A DNA stretch of 64,000 nt, from the NCBI GenBank assembly GCA_907163375.1, contig CAJQUW010014406.1, positions 248,001 to 312,000 on the forward strand, in the 5' to 3' direction. Position 1 is the stretch's first letter. Every line of letters begins with the position of its first letter. The position numbers and the translations under genes are program-made. This DNA is from Prostheceraeus crozeri. Lineage: Eukaryota; Platyhelminthes; Polycladida; Euryleptidae. Positions 38,501-52,059 of this stretch are shown piece by piece. The notes under the pieces are model-generated. The model searched no databases. It saw nothing but the letters and a program-made list of their open reading frames with translations, and was not told the DNA's origin.

Positions 38501-41500
38501 CTGGAAAGGAAAATGATGCATTGATTTACGCAAATTAAACAATTTAACTTAAGCCACTGTCCCAGTTCTGCTCCAGATTTATTAAAATTTTATTAATTGA
38601 TCGAATTTCGGACTGTCCTCTGGCAGAGCATTGTGGAAACGGACGGTAACACCTAATCTACCCTTCCTATCAGGATTCGAGTACAAATCAGGGCTGCATC
38701 CCATTCAGATGGGTCTTTGTGTTCATTACATCATCAAAAGATGACTAAGCTAACGATTCGAGTTCCCAACCGGCTGGTCATGCAGTCTCAACGAGCTGGG
38801 AATTTTCAAGAAACAGCATGAAATTGGTTCAATCACATACTGTCAAAATAACTGTCAATTATATCATCACGATAATTTGATAAGTTGAAAATTGATACCT
38901 CTAAATTCTTAACATAAGAAAACAGTTTGTCAGAATATTATAATATTGACATGTGAAAGATTTGTTGTGGAAAGACGATACGAAATTGCTAGCATATTGA
39001 GAGATTTAAATTAAATTGATGTCATAAAACTACATAAAATTCTTATATATTAACTGCTCAGTCATAGAAGCCTCACTCTAATCGGCAACATGAATTACGA
39101 ATATATCGAAAGCAGAAAGCAGAAAGGAGACGACTATTCGCTTGCTAAAAGCTGGAGCATTACCCCCCAAGCAGCGGCGAAAGTATGCCAAAGGTACTTC
39201 AAGATTGCAGCGATTGAAGCAAAATCTACAGGAAGGTGATATTGACGCTTGGGAGTACTGCAGCAAGTGTAGTGTTGTATCTCTTTCACAAAGTAAAGTT
39301 ATATCTTAGCTCACTGTTCAGATGGTTTATTGTATCATAAATATAGATATGAGTTTTGATAATTGAGTCTTCTGTTTTCATAATTGTGTAAGTGTTAATA
39401 TACAAAAACTAAGATATAGATTAATCATGACATATTTGTTTATCTCATTCTTAACTCAGACTGCGAGAATCTACGGGGTGTCACAGCAGGGAAGAGAGCC
39501 AAAAATTCCCAGCTGAATGAGACTCTGAACAGACAACCAGCTGAATGAGATCCATCTCAGTTGGAACCAGCTGAATTGGAAGTCACCCAAATCAGCAAGG
39601 AAGCTGAACTAATCTAAAATTTTATAGAACAACCGCAAAGGAGACTGAACGTCTCATTGGATCAGCTTTTGGGGTCAAGGAGTATTGGCTTACAAGTCCC
39701 GAAACCACGTTTGCCACTCACATTTGGCTTCATCGACCGAAAATGGGACGAAGAGAAGTGCACTTTGGCTGTCAGTGCTGCGGTCAGAAAGCTCGAGGAC
39801 TACATGACTGAGAAGAATCAATATGTTGCACGATTTTTGTTGATCCACACAAATGTATACAATTGATGTTCCAACCAATTGATGTGAAACGGAGTGGGCA
39901 ATCTACTCGGGTCTAGCGACCAACCCATTATCTTTCTGAGGGCAGTAAAAGACCGAATCCTGCATCTAACCGCCCGCGCAGTCTTGTTACTACTACAACA
40001 TCCTATTAATGCAGATTGATGGAGTGCAGTTCCTGCTCAGCGAAAGCAGCTTCACAACCAACTGCTCTACCTCAAGTAGCATCGAAGACTGTAGAAGCTG
40101 TAGGTGGTGAATACGAGTCGCATAATAAGACCGTCCATAAGTAGAGACGTCCTTGTTATGTGCATAAAAGGTAAGATTTTTAAAATGTGTAATCTTCCCG
40201 GTACTCCTTTTATGAAAAGTTGTTCAACAATGATCATCATCGAGGAAAACCGCTGAAGTTTCAGTTTTCTGCAGCGTATTTCATTGTTTTGCCGAGAAAA
40301 GTTAGTGTCCTGATCATCGCAAGCCCAACAACAACTGCTACTTGATCATGCTATTGATAAATAATAGTGGTTGATATGAAGTAATTGCCTGTCATCATCA
40401 CAATAGAATTGCGCAATACATCTCTTATCTGCTGTCAGCCATGGTTTGACATGAGCATTCATCAACATTGCATCAGTGCTGACTTGTCTTCGAATCCTGG
40501 TCAGACGAGTTTTGGTCAAGAAGATGAGGCGTTGTGTTGGCGCCGTTTTGGATTTACCCTGCGTCACGTATGTTAATCATGCTAAACCTGGCAACAACTC
40601 TTCGCTGTCTTCTCTAACGCTTGTGGTCAAAATTTCTGAATCTGCAACTGTGGAAGAGCTATTTAATATATATGATTAATTTCAAACACAAGTAATCATT
40701 GGCTGATGAAGCATATCACGCCCTTTTTATATGTGCATATGTAGTGGCGACTGGTGACTACTCTTGTCTAACGTAGGGTACAGTAACGGCCTATTCTTTT
40801 ACTGCAACATTACACGTCTGACAAAACCACCAAACCGGATTTTTGTCCAAATTAAATTTACTTGGAACTTTTGAGTTTCGACTGACTCCGACCTGTAGCG
40901 ACAGCTAAGTTTCATTTAGGTGAAGCTAGTTTCTGATCAGCCTAATCAATACGTTCTCTGTCTAGTCCACGTAGTTTAAGTTGCAGGAATTGCTACTTTC
41001 ATGTTTTAGTTAAATTTAGATTTTCATTAATGAGCGTACTACTGGAGAGATACAAGACGTAGCCTATCATTAAAATTTTCAACAAAGCAACTGTAACATA
41101 TTAGCATTTTCAAAAGTTTCGACTTGAGCTGTATTAGGCGCCGCTAAACTGCTTCTCTCAACATGGTCTGATGACGCTTTCACTCGATGACTTATCAAAA
41201 CGCAACGCTTATTGTAATCATATACCATCCATTCCCAACTGATACTCAAAACATCATTTTTTATCAAAAATGGAATTCAATTTTAAATCGTCATTTATAG
41301 AAACAAGATGACTGAGTTAACAAACACCGATACCAATATAACCAGCGTGCGCCAATTGTGATGCCTAGTAATTTTGTGAGCGATTGGATAGTCGTTACAT
41401 CAAAATCAGAGGTGGTTGTTTTAAGTTCAAAATTGTCCGAGTAAAATAAGATTAATGAATAAGAAGCTGCTTTTATGCTAACCAAGCCGCGCAGATCTAA

Positions 41501-43239
41501 TTCTTTGTGAGATGTAGACATAAAACTCAAATATACTACAATTATACTGCCAATTCATCTAACAATTGAAGCAACAGCAAAATATTAATTGATGGATTCA
41601 AGCATTAATTATGATTAGCAGTTTTCATTTCGTTTCTCAGTCATTGCATATCGTTAGATATAAAATAGACATTTTTCATTAATGAGACGTCGCAAATACA
41701 TTTGCAATTTCTCAAGCCACTCCCGTCACATGTTATCTAATGTGCTGTCCTGAGACATGTCATTCAATTAATATTTTCAACACTCTTTTTATACACTAGC
41801 CCTTGGAGAAGATCTTAGGCGAGATAATCGTTACGGAATTTGTTGTTCAACTCAAAATTTATTGAATAGGCCAAAGGATTTCTCATAAGGTCATCTGCAT
41901 ATGAATGATCTCAAGATCTATGAAATGCTTCATAATCAGATGCAAAGCATCCCTAGATGGCCAGAAAGACTCTGTGCAAACCAAAGCTCCTTCACGAAGT
42001 TGTCCAAGGCATTTCTAATCGTACGTATCTTGATAATACTCAATAGAAAATAAGCGAAACGCTAAAAAATTCATTGTCGCTTTTATTTTTCTTTCAGAAA
42101 TGACATCGAAAAGACTTTTTATTATACCTAATAAATGTCTTCATTTTCATTACTGATAAATGTCTCTCAATTAATGTTAGTGCACAATCTGACCATGCAC
42201 TTATTTGACGTTTTGCATTGGCAGGTTTCTTCAGGAATTCTTCAGTGAAAGGTACAAGCTCTTGTGACAATGATAGTGCAGTCACATGCAAGCGGTTCTG
42301 ATAAAATTGAGACATCTTCATTTAAAGAATGAGCTTCCGGCGTGAAGAGCTTGCATATTTCTACCACACATTAGGAGATGTAGATTTTATTGTTGAGATG
42401 GAAATGAAAAGTTGGTTTTGATAAAAGGAATATTGTAACAGCAATGTATTGAAAATGTCATCTCACTAAAGTGCTTTTCATTTTCCTTTTGAAATTGCTC
42501 TGATTACGGAAGAAAACTTCAATATTTCTACCAATGAATTCGATACATTCATCTGATTACCTGCAAGAATGGATTTCTGATACTTCACATCTTGTACATT
42601 CTTTATGCAAATCTCTTTGTGTGTCTCAGGCTTGCTGTTCCAACAGACATTAATAGGCTTCTGAAAAATATTTAGTCAAAAGTATCAAAATATTTAGATA
42701 TTTATGTATTCAAAACCTCGGGACATTTAAAAAATCGTCAAAAGCATCTAAAATGCTTAGAAATCAAATTATGATGCAACTCCGCAGGGTTCAGGAAAAA
42801 GTTGAGCTCATCCCATCGACATACTATTATTCAGATACTCAATTATCCCAAAAATTCTAAACAATAAAGACAGAAATATAAGCATTTAACTTTATCTATT
42901 GACTAAAACAATTGCAGACAAATACTTAAGATTTTTAAAATTGCCATTAGCTTGAAAATTTAATCAAGCGGTACTCGCATCATATTTGAGCTTGAACTAC
43001 TCTATTCCATATCTATGATACAATAGATGATCATGGTGTGATTCATAGAAAAATGCACTCCTACTGAAAACCGAACGCTTCATTGAATGCCATCAAACAA
43101 AATATTTACAAAAGGTGGAAAAATCAGACTTTCAAGATGGGTCATAAATTTGATCTTCCAGTAGGTGAAATCCAACAACTTTCTGAGAAATCTTCTCTAT
43201 GCTGAAACCCAGGATACACGGACTTCTTCTTTTGATTAT

Positions 43240-43929
43240 ATCTGGTGGTGATGGTGTCAACCCACCCCCCACCCTGCTATTGCGAGGGAGTCCAAGGAGG
43301 CGTCACGTGTCCGGCGGATGATGACTGCTCCCAACGGCGGATGAGATGTCACTCATTGGTGTGAGCGTTGTGTGTATGTGTGTGCAGGAAAAGAGGTGTT
43401 AAGCATCGTGGGGTTGAGATTCACATAAGGGAGAAAGAGGTGAAGAATGGACTGAGGGCTGTATATTGTGCAAGCATTCTTTTAAGAAGGGTGATTTGTT
43501 GGTGCGGAGTTTTGCCAGTGTTCTGCGTGTGCGTCTGCCAAGTGATTGTTCTGATTTGTTTTGTGAATTGTGGAGGAGGTTGCGTTAATGATTTTGTTGT
43601 TTTGTCTGTGCGTTAGGTATGTGCCGACGTGGTGAGTGTGTGTTTGTTTGTCCTTGTGGTGAAAAGCTGAAAATTGTGCGGTTTGTTGCCTGAGAGGTGA
43701 TGGCTGTTGCGTGAGGAGATGAAGAGGGTGGTGTTGACATTTTGTTTCAGTTAAAAGTTGTTTTGCGTCTGCGTGTAATGTGAGGTGTTCAGCAATGGGG
43801 AGGACGTGTGTTTCGTCGTGTAAGTGTTGTGCATTTGTGTCGCGTGTGCATCCTGTGACGATCATGAGCGCTTTGTTCTGTATCGCATGTAGTTTGCCGA
43901 TGTTTGTTTGCGAGATTATAGGTAACGAC
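43240..43929. other. GT-rich, strand-biased tract without a convincing gene
   Basis: The plus strand is strongly G and T rich over about 700 bp, so both strands carry long but low-complexity frames (Cys/Val on plus, His/Gln/Thr on minus). I see no promoter, splice signals or domain. Similar composition resumes at 44,697, beyond the hAT-like insertion. Confidence 0.5.
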
Positions 43930-44696
43930 CAGTGGCGGATTCAGAGGGGATGTAGGGATGCATCCACCCCCACCGCAGAAATAACATGGTCATGTGCATT
44001 AGATATCCTTTGAATTTTCTACAGGCTACCTCAGTTATTTCATCAGATTTTTATAATTATAAGTTTCATCGTCAGCCGACATCTATCAATAAAATGTGAT
44101 GTTTTCTTTTTTGGTCATATACAAGCACGTTATACATGTACATGTATCTATGTAATGGTACATTTATATTATGCAACCTATATTGACTAAATATCATGTA
44201 TAACTTTTCAGTTAGTCGTCAGACCTTTCAGATGTTCGTCTCAACGGATTGACATTGTTGTCGGTTACATCAATTCTTGAAATACATATTATGCATCGAA
44301 AGAGTGATAGACTCTTTCTCATAGAAAAAAATGATAACATTTCAAATAATTAACCAATTTTTCATTGTGTTATTTAGGCACATACACTTGTAATACAAAC
44401 TGCAGCTATAATATTGTTAAGTTTACATGATAAAGATTCTATAGTATAGCATCTTGCAATTTAGCATTTCATAGACTGTTAGGCTATGTTATGTCACTTT
44501 TAGTAATATGGAGGTTGTATGTCATGAAGATGTAAGATCTACAAATATGCAATGGTCGGACATGCATCGAAACCCTAAAACGTTCTGTTCATTCTACTGA
44601 TTGCATCGATTTCCAGTATTTCATTTGCGCATGATATACAACTGGACCTACATATATTCAGATTCCCTCCCACCGAAATTTCTAGATCCGCCACTG
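43930..44696. mobile_element. hAT-like non-autonomous element
   Basis: The left end is CAGTGGCGGATTCAG and the right end CTAGATCCGCCACTG, an imperfect terminal inverted repeat. Flanking 8-mers GTAACGAC and GTGACCAG match at 5 of 8 bases, which fits a decayed 8-bp duplication. No transposase inside. Confidence 0.6.
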
Positions 44697-44875
44697 GTGA
44701 CCAGACTGTGGATGTGTATTCCAAGGGGGGAAATGTGAGGTAGCCACGATGGTCTCTGGCTGTTGCTTCCAATTGGTGGAAGTGAGACATGATCGCTTTG
44801 ATTGGATTAGACAGATTGATAGATTTGATTAGCTATCGTCCCGGAAGACAGAATCCCCTAAAATCAATGACTTAC

Positions 44876-45283
44876 CAACACGCTGATAGACCCATTGGCC
44901 GCTCGGTCGCGTATTTTGACGCTGCCTTGGAGAGAGACAAAATTGTTGACGTCGCGTGGTAGGATCGCCCAATAGACTGTGATCTCTCCGAATGTTCCCG
45001 GCCCGCGCACCAATCGAATTTCAGCTCCACCGCTGGGATCTTGAATACTGGGCTCATGAGCGACTACTCTTCGAGATGCTGCCGCTACAGAGACGATCCC
45101 AGCCGAGCCGGGGTCAGGTTCGATGACCACAATGCCGTCTCCTCGGGTTGGAGAGATGTCACCCAATGTACCATTCAACACGAGGGACACTCGAAACCTC
45201 TCTTCTCCTTCAAGAATGTCATCTGGGCGAGTTCGAAGGGTGAAGGAATTTGTGACTTGACCGGGTTTGAAGATGAGACCGCC
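44876..45283 (-). CDS. ADGRV1: host exon A: Calx-beta repeat region (ADGRV1-like)
   Basis: Acceptor TCTCTTTTCAG and donor GTAAGT; 408 bp, exactly 136 codons, phase 0 at both ends. It reads GGLIFKPGQVTNSFTL, RPDDILEGEERFRVSLVL (end of one Calx-beta repeat) and GIVSVAAASRRVVAHEP (linker). The next repeat follows: GGAEIRLVRGPGTFGEITVY, DFVSLQ-like NNFVSLQGSVKIRDRA. With exons B and C it forms consecutive repeats in phase. Distant paralogues with Calx-beta repeats (FREM or Na/Ca exchangers) are less likely because of the repeat linkers. The rest of the gene lies outside or is not recognised here. Confidence 0.9.
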
Positions 45284-47655
45284 CTGAAAAGAGAAATATT
45301 GTTCAAAATGAAATTTAAATCGGTGGCTCTTGAAAAGTTATTTTATTGTAACCGGTTTATAACAGTAATTTATCCTAAGTGGCAGCGAAACGTTGTTGCA
45401 GCAAGTTTTTAATTTTCGGTCGAGAAAAGTTGTCTTTTAAATTTACTTTCTTATGCATGAATTATTTTTTAAATCACCTTTCTTCGAAAAAAATTTCAAA
45501 TGCACTTTGCGGGAGTTCTATGCATCGCACGATGTTTGGAGTGGTGCAATTAGAATCGTATTGATCTCCTCTTTATTTTGGTTACAAAATTTTGCCACTA
45601 TGGGATCAACGTGGTTGTGTGGTCAAAGTCGCCAAATGATATGTGTGAAAGGTTATGTATGAAAGAATTAAATCAATCTGTCTGCGACCAATAGCCTAAA
45701 CACAAAAAGTAAGTTATCATTACAGCCCAGGAAAACATGCCTGCACGTTGATGATGGATCCCTGGAAGACATTTAAGTGTGTGTGTGTGTTTTAGCTTGT
45801 GATTGACCTCACCAGGTTTGTATGTGAGAAAACCAAACAAGTTCTCCCAGGGACTAGCCAAATTTATTGTGATTCTAGCAAGAATTATGCTTCCTACATC
45901 TGTACAGAATGCCACACATAGTTTGAAACTGGATTTTGTCGTCATTTTTGAAGGCATATTATCAAATCTTTAACACAAGCTCATTTAATGTGTAAGCAAT
46001 GCATCAAGAAGAGGGAATATATGTATACAAAGGGAACAATATTTTCAATGAGGGAATATTAAACGGCTGCGCATTTGCCGAGTTCTATCCCGGCTTCACT
46101 TCTTGTATGACAGGGTCAAAGAAAAACACTTGCAAATTCAATGGAAAGCACACCCAAGTTCATGGCAAAAATGAGAATTCCTATGTTTTCCCTTAGTAAG
46201 TGAAAAATGTAAAGTCGTATCACGTTCATGTACCTTTGTTTATGAAGATAAACAGAGTTACAATTTCCATAAACAATTGAAAACACTAAATTGTGGCCAA
46301 GTTCAGCCATAATTATCCTGACACTCATCACCTAACATACACAGATAAAACCTGCACATGCCAGGAAATGACCTGAAGACATTCTATGTCGAACATTGCG
46401 GCTCTAGAATAAGTACTTTTCACTTCAGCAGAGAAAACAGAAAATCTCAATTTTACCGGGAATTTTAGTCTACTTCCCTTTAAATTTACAAGTGCTTTCC
46501 TTTGATCCTATTTGAGAAGATGACAAACCGTGTAGAAACCGGTTCTGACGGCCGGACTATATACTGCCAATTCTAAATAACACATGCAAGATAATCGGAT
46601 GATGAGCAAAATGACCTTTATGACGATTTCTCATGTTTCGAATTAATTACCATTATTTCTTATCACATTTTAAGAGAGAGATAAGTAGATAATTAGAAAT
46701 AAAGACATGAAGTCGTTCATCGAAACTTTTGAATGTACGTTTTATGATACCTTTTCTTCAGGAGAACCTCCAATGGATTATGAGCAGCAAACACAATTGA
46801 AATACGAATGAAATTCAGCTATCTTTCATTTGAAGATGAAGTTGTACAATATGTGATAGAACTATTTATCGATGGAGGTCAAATGCTGCATTCTTAAAGC
46901 GACGTTTTCTCGTGTATTCAAACAACAAACAGCATTCAAGGGATTTCACTGTCTGTCAGATAGGTTGCTTATAAGATTTTGACATCTCTATTATCTCACC
47001 AATATCAGGAGCTAGGCAAGCAGAGGATGCAATCAAAGTTATCTTAGACTCTCTAGACATAGATATTGCTACCTTCCTAACTCTAGGGCAATGGGACACA
47101 AGGCTGAGATAAGATACAAGACATCATCGCCACTCCTGTCTTCTTGCTATTTGATGTGTTTCTCGATCCAGTAAATGAACTTTGATTCGTAATACGTTTT
47201 CGAGGCAAACTCGTCATCGCTTTCAGCTTTCAACTTCGTCAACACTTAAATAGATGCGCAGTTGAAATTCTAAATTTGATTTTTCAGAAGATGACACGTC
47301 TGTAAACATATGAAGAAGCTTCGTCGTGCAAACAGGAAAGCTTGAGGTGATTTTTTGACTGTACAAACTTGAAGGTTTTCAAATGCAATTGAGTTAAAAT
47401 GAAAGCAAGTCGAATGTAAAAGTTCTGAAGTTAACGAGTTTATGCGACCATTTGATATTGCGGAGGCGTTAGTGATTCATGTGGCTCTTGAGGACATTCG
47501 GAAGGATGTATCACTTCTTGATCTCAGAATCCATTACAATTCAAAATAACAATCTCATGTATACATTTCTGAGACGATTCTCAGCCCTTCGCGCATATCA
47601 TTTCCATAAGTGGGCATGATGAATAATAAATGAGGTTGGAAGCTGAAACATGCGT
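45284..47655 (-). other. host intron or upstream DNA
   Basis: Upstream of exon A on its strand. A decayed family 1 MITE is spread over about 46,020-46,558, with the end ACGGCCGGAC. The rest has no supported gene. Confidence 0.6.
46020..46558. mobile_element. family 1 MITE, strongly decayed copy
   Basis: Both arms are recognisable (GCCGAGTTCTATCCCGGCTTC at left; TGACCTGAAGACATTC and GGTTCTGACGGCCGGAC at right) but diverged. The left terminus is lost. Confidence 0.6.
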
Positions 47656-47659
47656 AGGC

Positions 47660-48030
47660 ATAGAAGTCCGGATCGAGTTTGTGCAGGGAACGAGGCCGAA
47701 AATGAGACTTTCACTGAATGATCTACACTCTATGGCTACTAAGAATATGTGCGTCTGCCGAGTTTTTCCCCGGTTATTCTTCCGGCTAGACTGTATCAAA
47801 GAAAGCACATGCTAATCCAATGGGAAGCAGACTAAAAGTTTCGGCAAAAAGTGGATTTTCATTATTCTCTCTGATCAAATGAAAAGCATTAAACCTCTAG
47901 CCATAAGGTATTCACATGGAAGTGTTTCATGTCATGAATTTTTGTATTCATGCACCTTTGTCTATAAAGCTAAATACATTCAGGTCTAACAAGCCTCCTA
48001 ATGTCAGCAAACACAACATTTTTGCCATTT
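47660..48030. mobile_element. family 1 MITE, left half only
   Basis: Starts near AGTCCGGATCGAGTTTGTGC and follows the left arm (GAACGAGGCCGAAAATGAGA) to the centre of the element. The right half is missing. Confidence 0.7.
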
Positions 48031-49325
48031 TAATCCACTTTTAATCACATTCGTGTTCTGTTAAATTGATTCTGCGAAACAGCTCAAAAGTTTTGCGCTT
48101 CATTTTCTCTACGTGAAAAGGCAAAATCAAGCGTAGTCCATCATCACTTTCAGTGACACTAGTTTTCCTCTCCAAAATGCGTTTGCAAGGTTTGATAAAT
48201 TTGAGAGCATAACCATTAATAAGAAAACGATTTTTCACAAGGTTTATTCCATTGAACACATGGACATCATTTTCAAAAACATCATTTCAGAAATCTCGAA
48301 TCTTAAATTCCTCTCAAAGATCCCTCTCAAGAAAGTTATAGTCCTTGTAGCTGTAAGCATAATTTACAGGGCTATTTATTAAAGAGTGGATAGATATTTG
48401 CTGCACAAAATAAAATTTGTAGTTCGTATTCGATAGAAACGCTCATAATTTTGCAAGTATAGAAATGATAAAGTGCCGTAAATATTTAAAACAAATAACC
48501 ATGCTTGTTTGTTTGATAATTTCTGGAAGACACTTTGTTTAAAAGCACAAGCTAACAAAGCGAAGCTTTTGAAGCTCTAATTATAACAATTAGGTGACAT
48601 GAGAGCACAAATCACTCAGCTGCCGACTTGAATGAAATGAAATATGTTGTTTACGGTTGAACAGCATCGAAGTTCTTCATCGCACATTGAAAAAAGAGAT
48701 AAGTAAAGAATATGCCTATTTGAGATAGAATATGACTTAGTTATTATTTTATGACATTTCGTGACACGACAAGAACGGCCCAAAAGTACCTGAAACAATA
48801 TTTGATCAGTGCACCTGGGATTTGCCGCATTTGAAATAATTCATCAACTGCGAGCTGCAGGTACATAAAGCTTCAAGCTATTGTCACGACATTTCGTCTC
48901 ACATTATGAGTATTGTTGTAAAAAGTGAATTTTCGCTTTCGCATCAGATTTGCAATTCTCCGCGAATACTAAAGAAGAGTCACAATCTGTGTGTGGGCAG
49001 GAATCAGTGAAGATCACGGATATGAAAGAATGTGATTTTCAGTGATCTGTGTCCAGTAATGAATATCCGTTTTCTGAGTTTTCCCTTCCGTCTAGGCGAT
49101 ATCTAAGTTGATCTTCAAATACTCATCAGCTTCAATGAAAGCTAAGGACATTTTTATGGCGTGTGTTCAGCGTCCATTGATTTGATTTTTGCATAGATAT
49201 CTGAAATTAGTGCATCCGTGAAAGGAAATTGAGAGACTTGAAGAGGCGAATATTATTTCTTGCTGCCTGACTTCTATGAAACTTAAATATATGACCCAAA
49301 TCAGGGACTATTATAGGGAGAATTA
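48031..49325. other. no gene supported
   Basis: Only short frames, none with a recognised domain or splice-bounded structure. Confidence 0.5.
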
Positions 49326-50048
49326 GTCCGGCAGCCAGAACGAGTTTCTGCAAGGAACGAGGCCGAAAATGAGACTTTCACAGAATGATGTACACCCAAT
49401 GCCTACTAAGAATTCGCGCGTCTGCCGAGTTCTAGTGAGTTCCTCTTCTTGTCAGACAGGATCAAAGAAAAACACATGTAAATCCAATGGACGCAGATTG
49501 CAATTTTTGGTTAAAATAAAATATTCTATGTTTTCTCTGATTAAGCGAAAAGTACAAAGCCCACAGTCATAATTTTTGACATGGAATGTCTTCAAGTCAT
49601 TTCCTTTCATGTTCATGTACCCCTATCTATAAAGCTAAACACATTTCGATTTGGCGAGCCTCCTAATGTCGGCAAACACAAACATTTTGAGCAACTTTAT
49701 CCACATTCAACCACAGTATCACATACATTGCCGATCAGAAACATGATAAACGCACATGTACATAATAGGAAATGACCTGAAGACATTCCATGTCAAAAAT
49801 TATGACTCTGGGCGTAGTACTTTTCGCTTAATCAGAGAAAACATAAAAAAATTTCATTTTAGCCAAAAACTACAATCTGCGTCCCATTGGATTTACATGT
49901 GTTTTTCTTTGATCCTGTCTGACAAGAAGAGGAGCTCACTAGAACTCGGCAGACGCGCGAATTCGTAGTAGGCATGGGGTGTACATCATTCTGTGAAAGT
50001 CTCTTTTTCGGCCTCGTTCCCTGCAGAAACTCGTTCTGACTGCCGGAC
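49326..50048. mobile_element. 723-bp palindromic MITE, family 1 copy B
   Basis: The ends GTCCGGCAGCCAG and CTGACTGCCGGAC are flanked by TA. Identical in length to copy A and similar throughout, with inverted arms of about 300 bp. Confidence 0.88.
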
Positions 50049-50481
50049 TAAATCTGTGCAGTGTACATGTTCACATACTAGTATATCATCGATGGTCAAT
50101 TTCAAATAAATTGTGATTTTCTATATTCATTGATCTTCCCATTGTCTTTCCCAACGTCCTCCTGTACAACCATTTGGACCACTGGTGAACTTTATTCGAG
50201 AATTCAAGACCAATGAAGCGATCTGGCATGTGTGATTTGTTTACGGCCTTGAATTACTCAACTTTCAAAAACAAAAATTGATGACTATTTTTATCACAGT
50301 GATGCGCGAATGTTTTCATATTCACCGACGAAATTTATACGGATTTCGTAATCAGATTGAATCCTTATCAATGCTGTTCCAGAATTGCCCAATATGATAG
50401 GATCTTAAAATCTTGGAAAGTCACCAATCACCACCGCTTGGTTTGCCGTATAACAATATGATCTTCGCACTTTAAATTCGA

Positions 50482-50971
50482 AATTGACAACAATAAAATC
50501 TCTAGAATGGAAGTAAAGTTTCATACAAAACACAATAGTGGCTTAAAAATCGCACGCACTTTCACTTAGATACACTTACTTGTCAGCAGCTGTATGATTG
50601 GGTAAGAGTCAGTCACATGTGCAATTCTAAGCTTCTCACTGGTTATTCATGCCCCAACTTAGTTCTCCCGGATGTGCCGCGACCTTGAGTCAATTTCCAT
50701 CCCAGTCAGCTTCAGGTATAGAAATAGATTGTTTATCTGAAGTTGACTATAATGAAATTGACTCAAGGTCGCGCCACAGTCGGGGAAACTAAGTTGGGGC
50801 ATGAAGAATCAATCAAAACATTAGAATTGCACATGTGACTGATTCCTCTAACTCAATGATGCAGTCGTTGCCAAGTGTATCTACATATAAGTGAAAATGT
50901 GATTTTTGTGCCACGATTATGTATTGCATGAAGCTTTACTTTCACTCCAGAGGTTTTATTGTTATCAATTT
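50482..50971. mobile_element. palindromic MITE, family 2
   Basis: Starts AAATTGACAACAATAAAA and ends TTTTATTGTTATCAATTT, arms about 220 bp. Internal mirrored marks are GCCCCAACTTAGTT and its complement, and GACCTTGAGTCAATTTC and its complement. A relative at 61,490-62,873 is split by a Tc1-like insertion. Confidence 0.82.
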
Positions 50972-51148
50972 CTATGACTTCAGGTAAGCAATTTATTTCT
51001 ATGCTGCCAGTGTTTTTCATAGGTTTGACCGGTCAAGAAGAAGACCATCCGTTTCATGTTAAGTATTGATCATTCAAGTGCATAATGTCATCCACATTTG
51101 CAATTTAAACATTTGGAGTTCGTCATGACACTTCAACTGCAGAATATA

Positions 51149-51874
51149 GTCCGGCTGCGAGAAAGAGTTTCAGAATGGAACGAGGCCGGAAATTAAACTT
51201 TCACAGAATATTGTACACCCTCTATGCATACTACGGTACTGCGTGTCTGCCGTGTTATACCTAGTTCTTCTTCTTGTCAGACGGGGATGAAAAAAAAACA
51301 CATATTAATCAATTGGGTGCAGATTACAGTTTTGGTTGAAATGGAATATTCTATGCTTTCTGTGATCATGTGAAAAGTGCGAAGTCAAGAGCCATATTTT
51401 TTGGTGTAGAAAGTCTTCTGAGGTAATTTCCATCATCTTCATGTACCTTTGCTTATGAAGCTACACACATTCAGATTTTGCAAGCCTCCTAATGTCGGCA
51501 AACACAAACAAATTTGGTCAATTTCATTCAAGTTTAATCACATTCTTGGATGCATCGACTATCAGAAGCATTATAAGAACACATACACATGATAGGAAAT
51601 GACCTGAAGACATTCCATGTCAAAAATTATGACTCTGGGCTTAGTAATTTTCGCTTAATCAGAGAAAGCATAGAAAATTTCATTTCAATCAGGAAATGCA
51701 ATCTGCGTCCCATTGGATTTACATGTGTTCTTCTTTGATCCTGTCTGACAAGAAGAGGAACCAGGTAGAACTCAGTAGACGCGCAGATTCGTGGTAGTCA
51801 TGGGGTGCACGTGACTCCGTGAAAGTCTCTTTTTCGGCCTCATTCCCTGCAGAAACTCGCTCTGGCTACCGGAC
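51149..51874. mobile_element. palindromic MITE, family 1 copy C
   Basis: About 726 bp with ends GTCCGGCTGCGAG and CTACCGGAC; the right TA flank is mutated to TT. The left arm is more diverged than the right. Confidence 0.83.
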
Positions 51875-52059
51875 TTATTACCAAAATGAAGTGAAATGCC
51901 TTCATTTCAAGAACAATTTGCCGCCTAATCAACAGCATAATGAAAACAAAATCTGGAGTGATTTCATATCAAATTCCAAACCAAGTCTCAGATTGTCATT
52001 TCAAATAAAGTTGTGTCAACTCGGAGTCGTGTAAGCGATGAGGATAAACAAACGCTAAT

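Larger units (their letters stand above)
38501..44875 (-). other. host intron A-B
   Basis: About 6.4 kb. It holds a hAT-like non-autonomous element (43,930-44,696) and a GT-rich tract (43,240-43,920). A frame at 39,657-39,866 gives LPLTFGFIDRKWDEEKC, protein-like but unrecognised. Nothing else is supported. Confidence 0.65.

Noticed and set aside
43368..43865. Opposing ORFs in the GT-rich tract
   Set aside because: Both arise from base bias; no start context, splice signals or domain.
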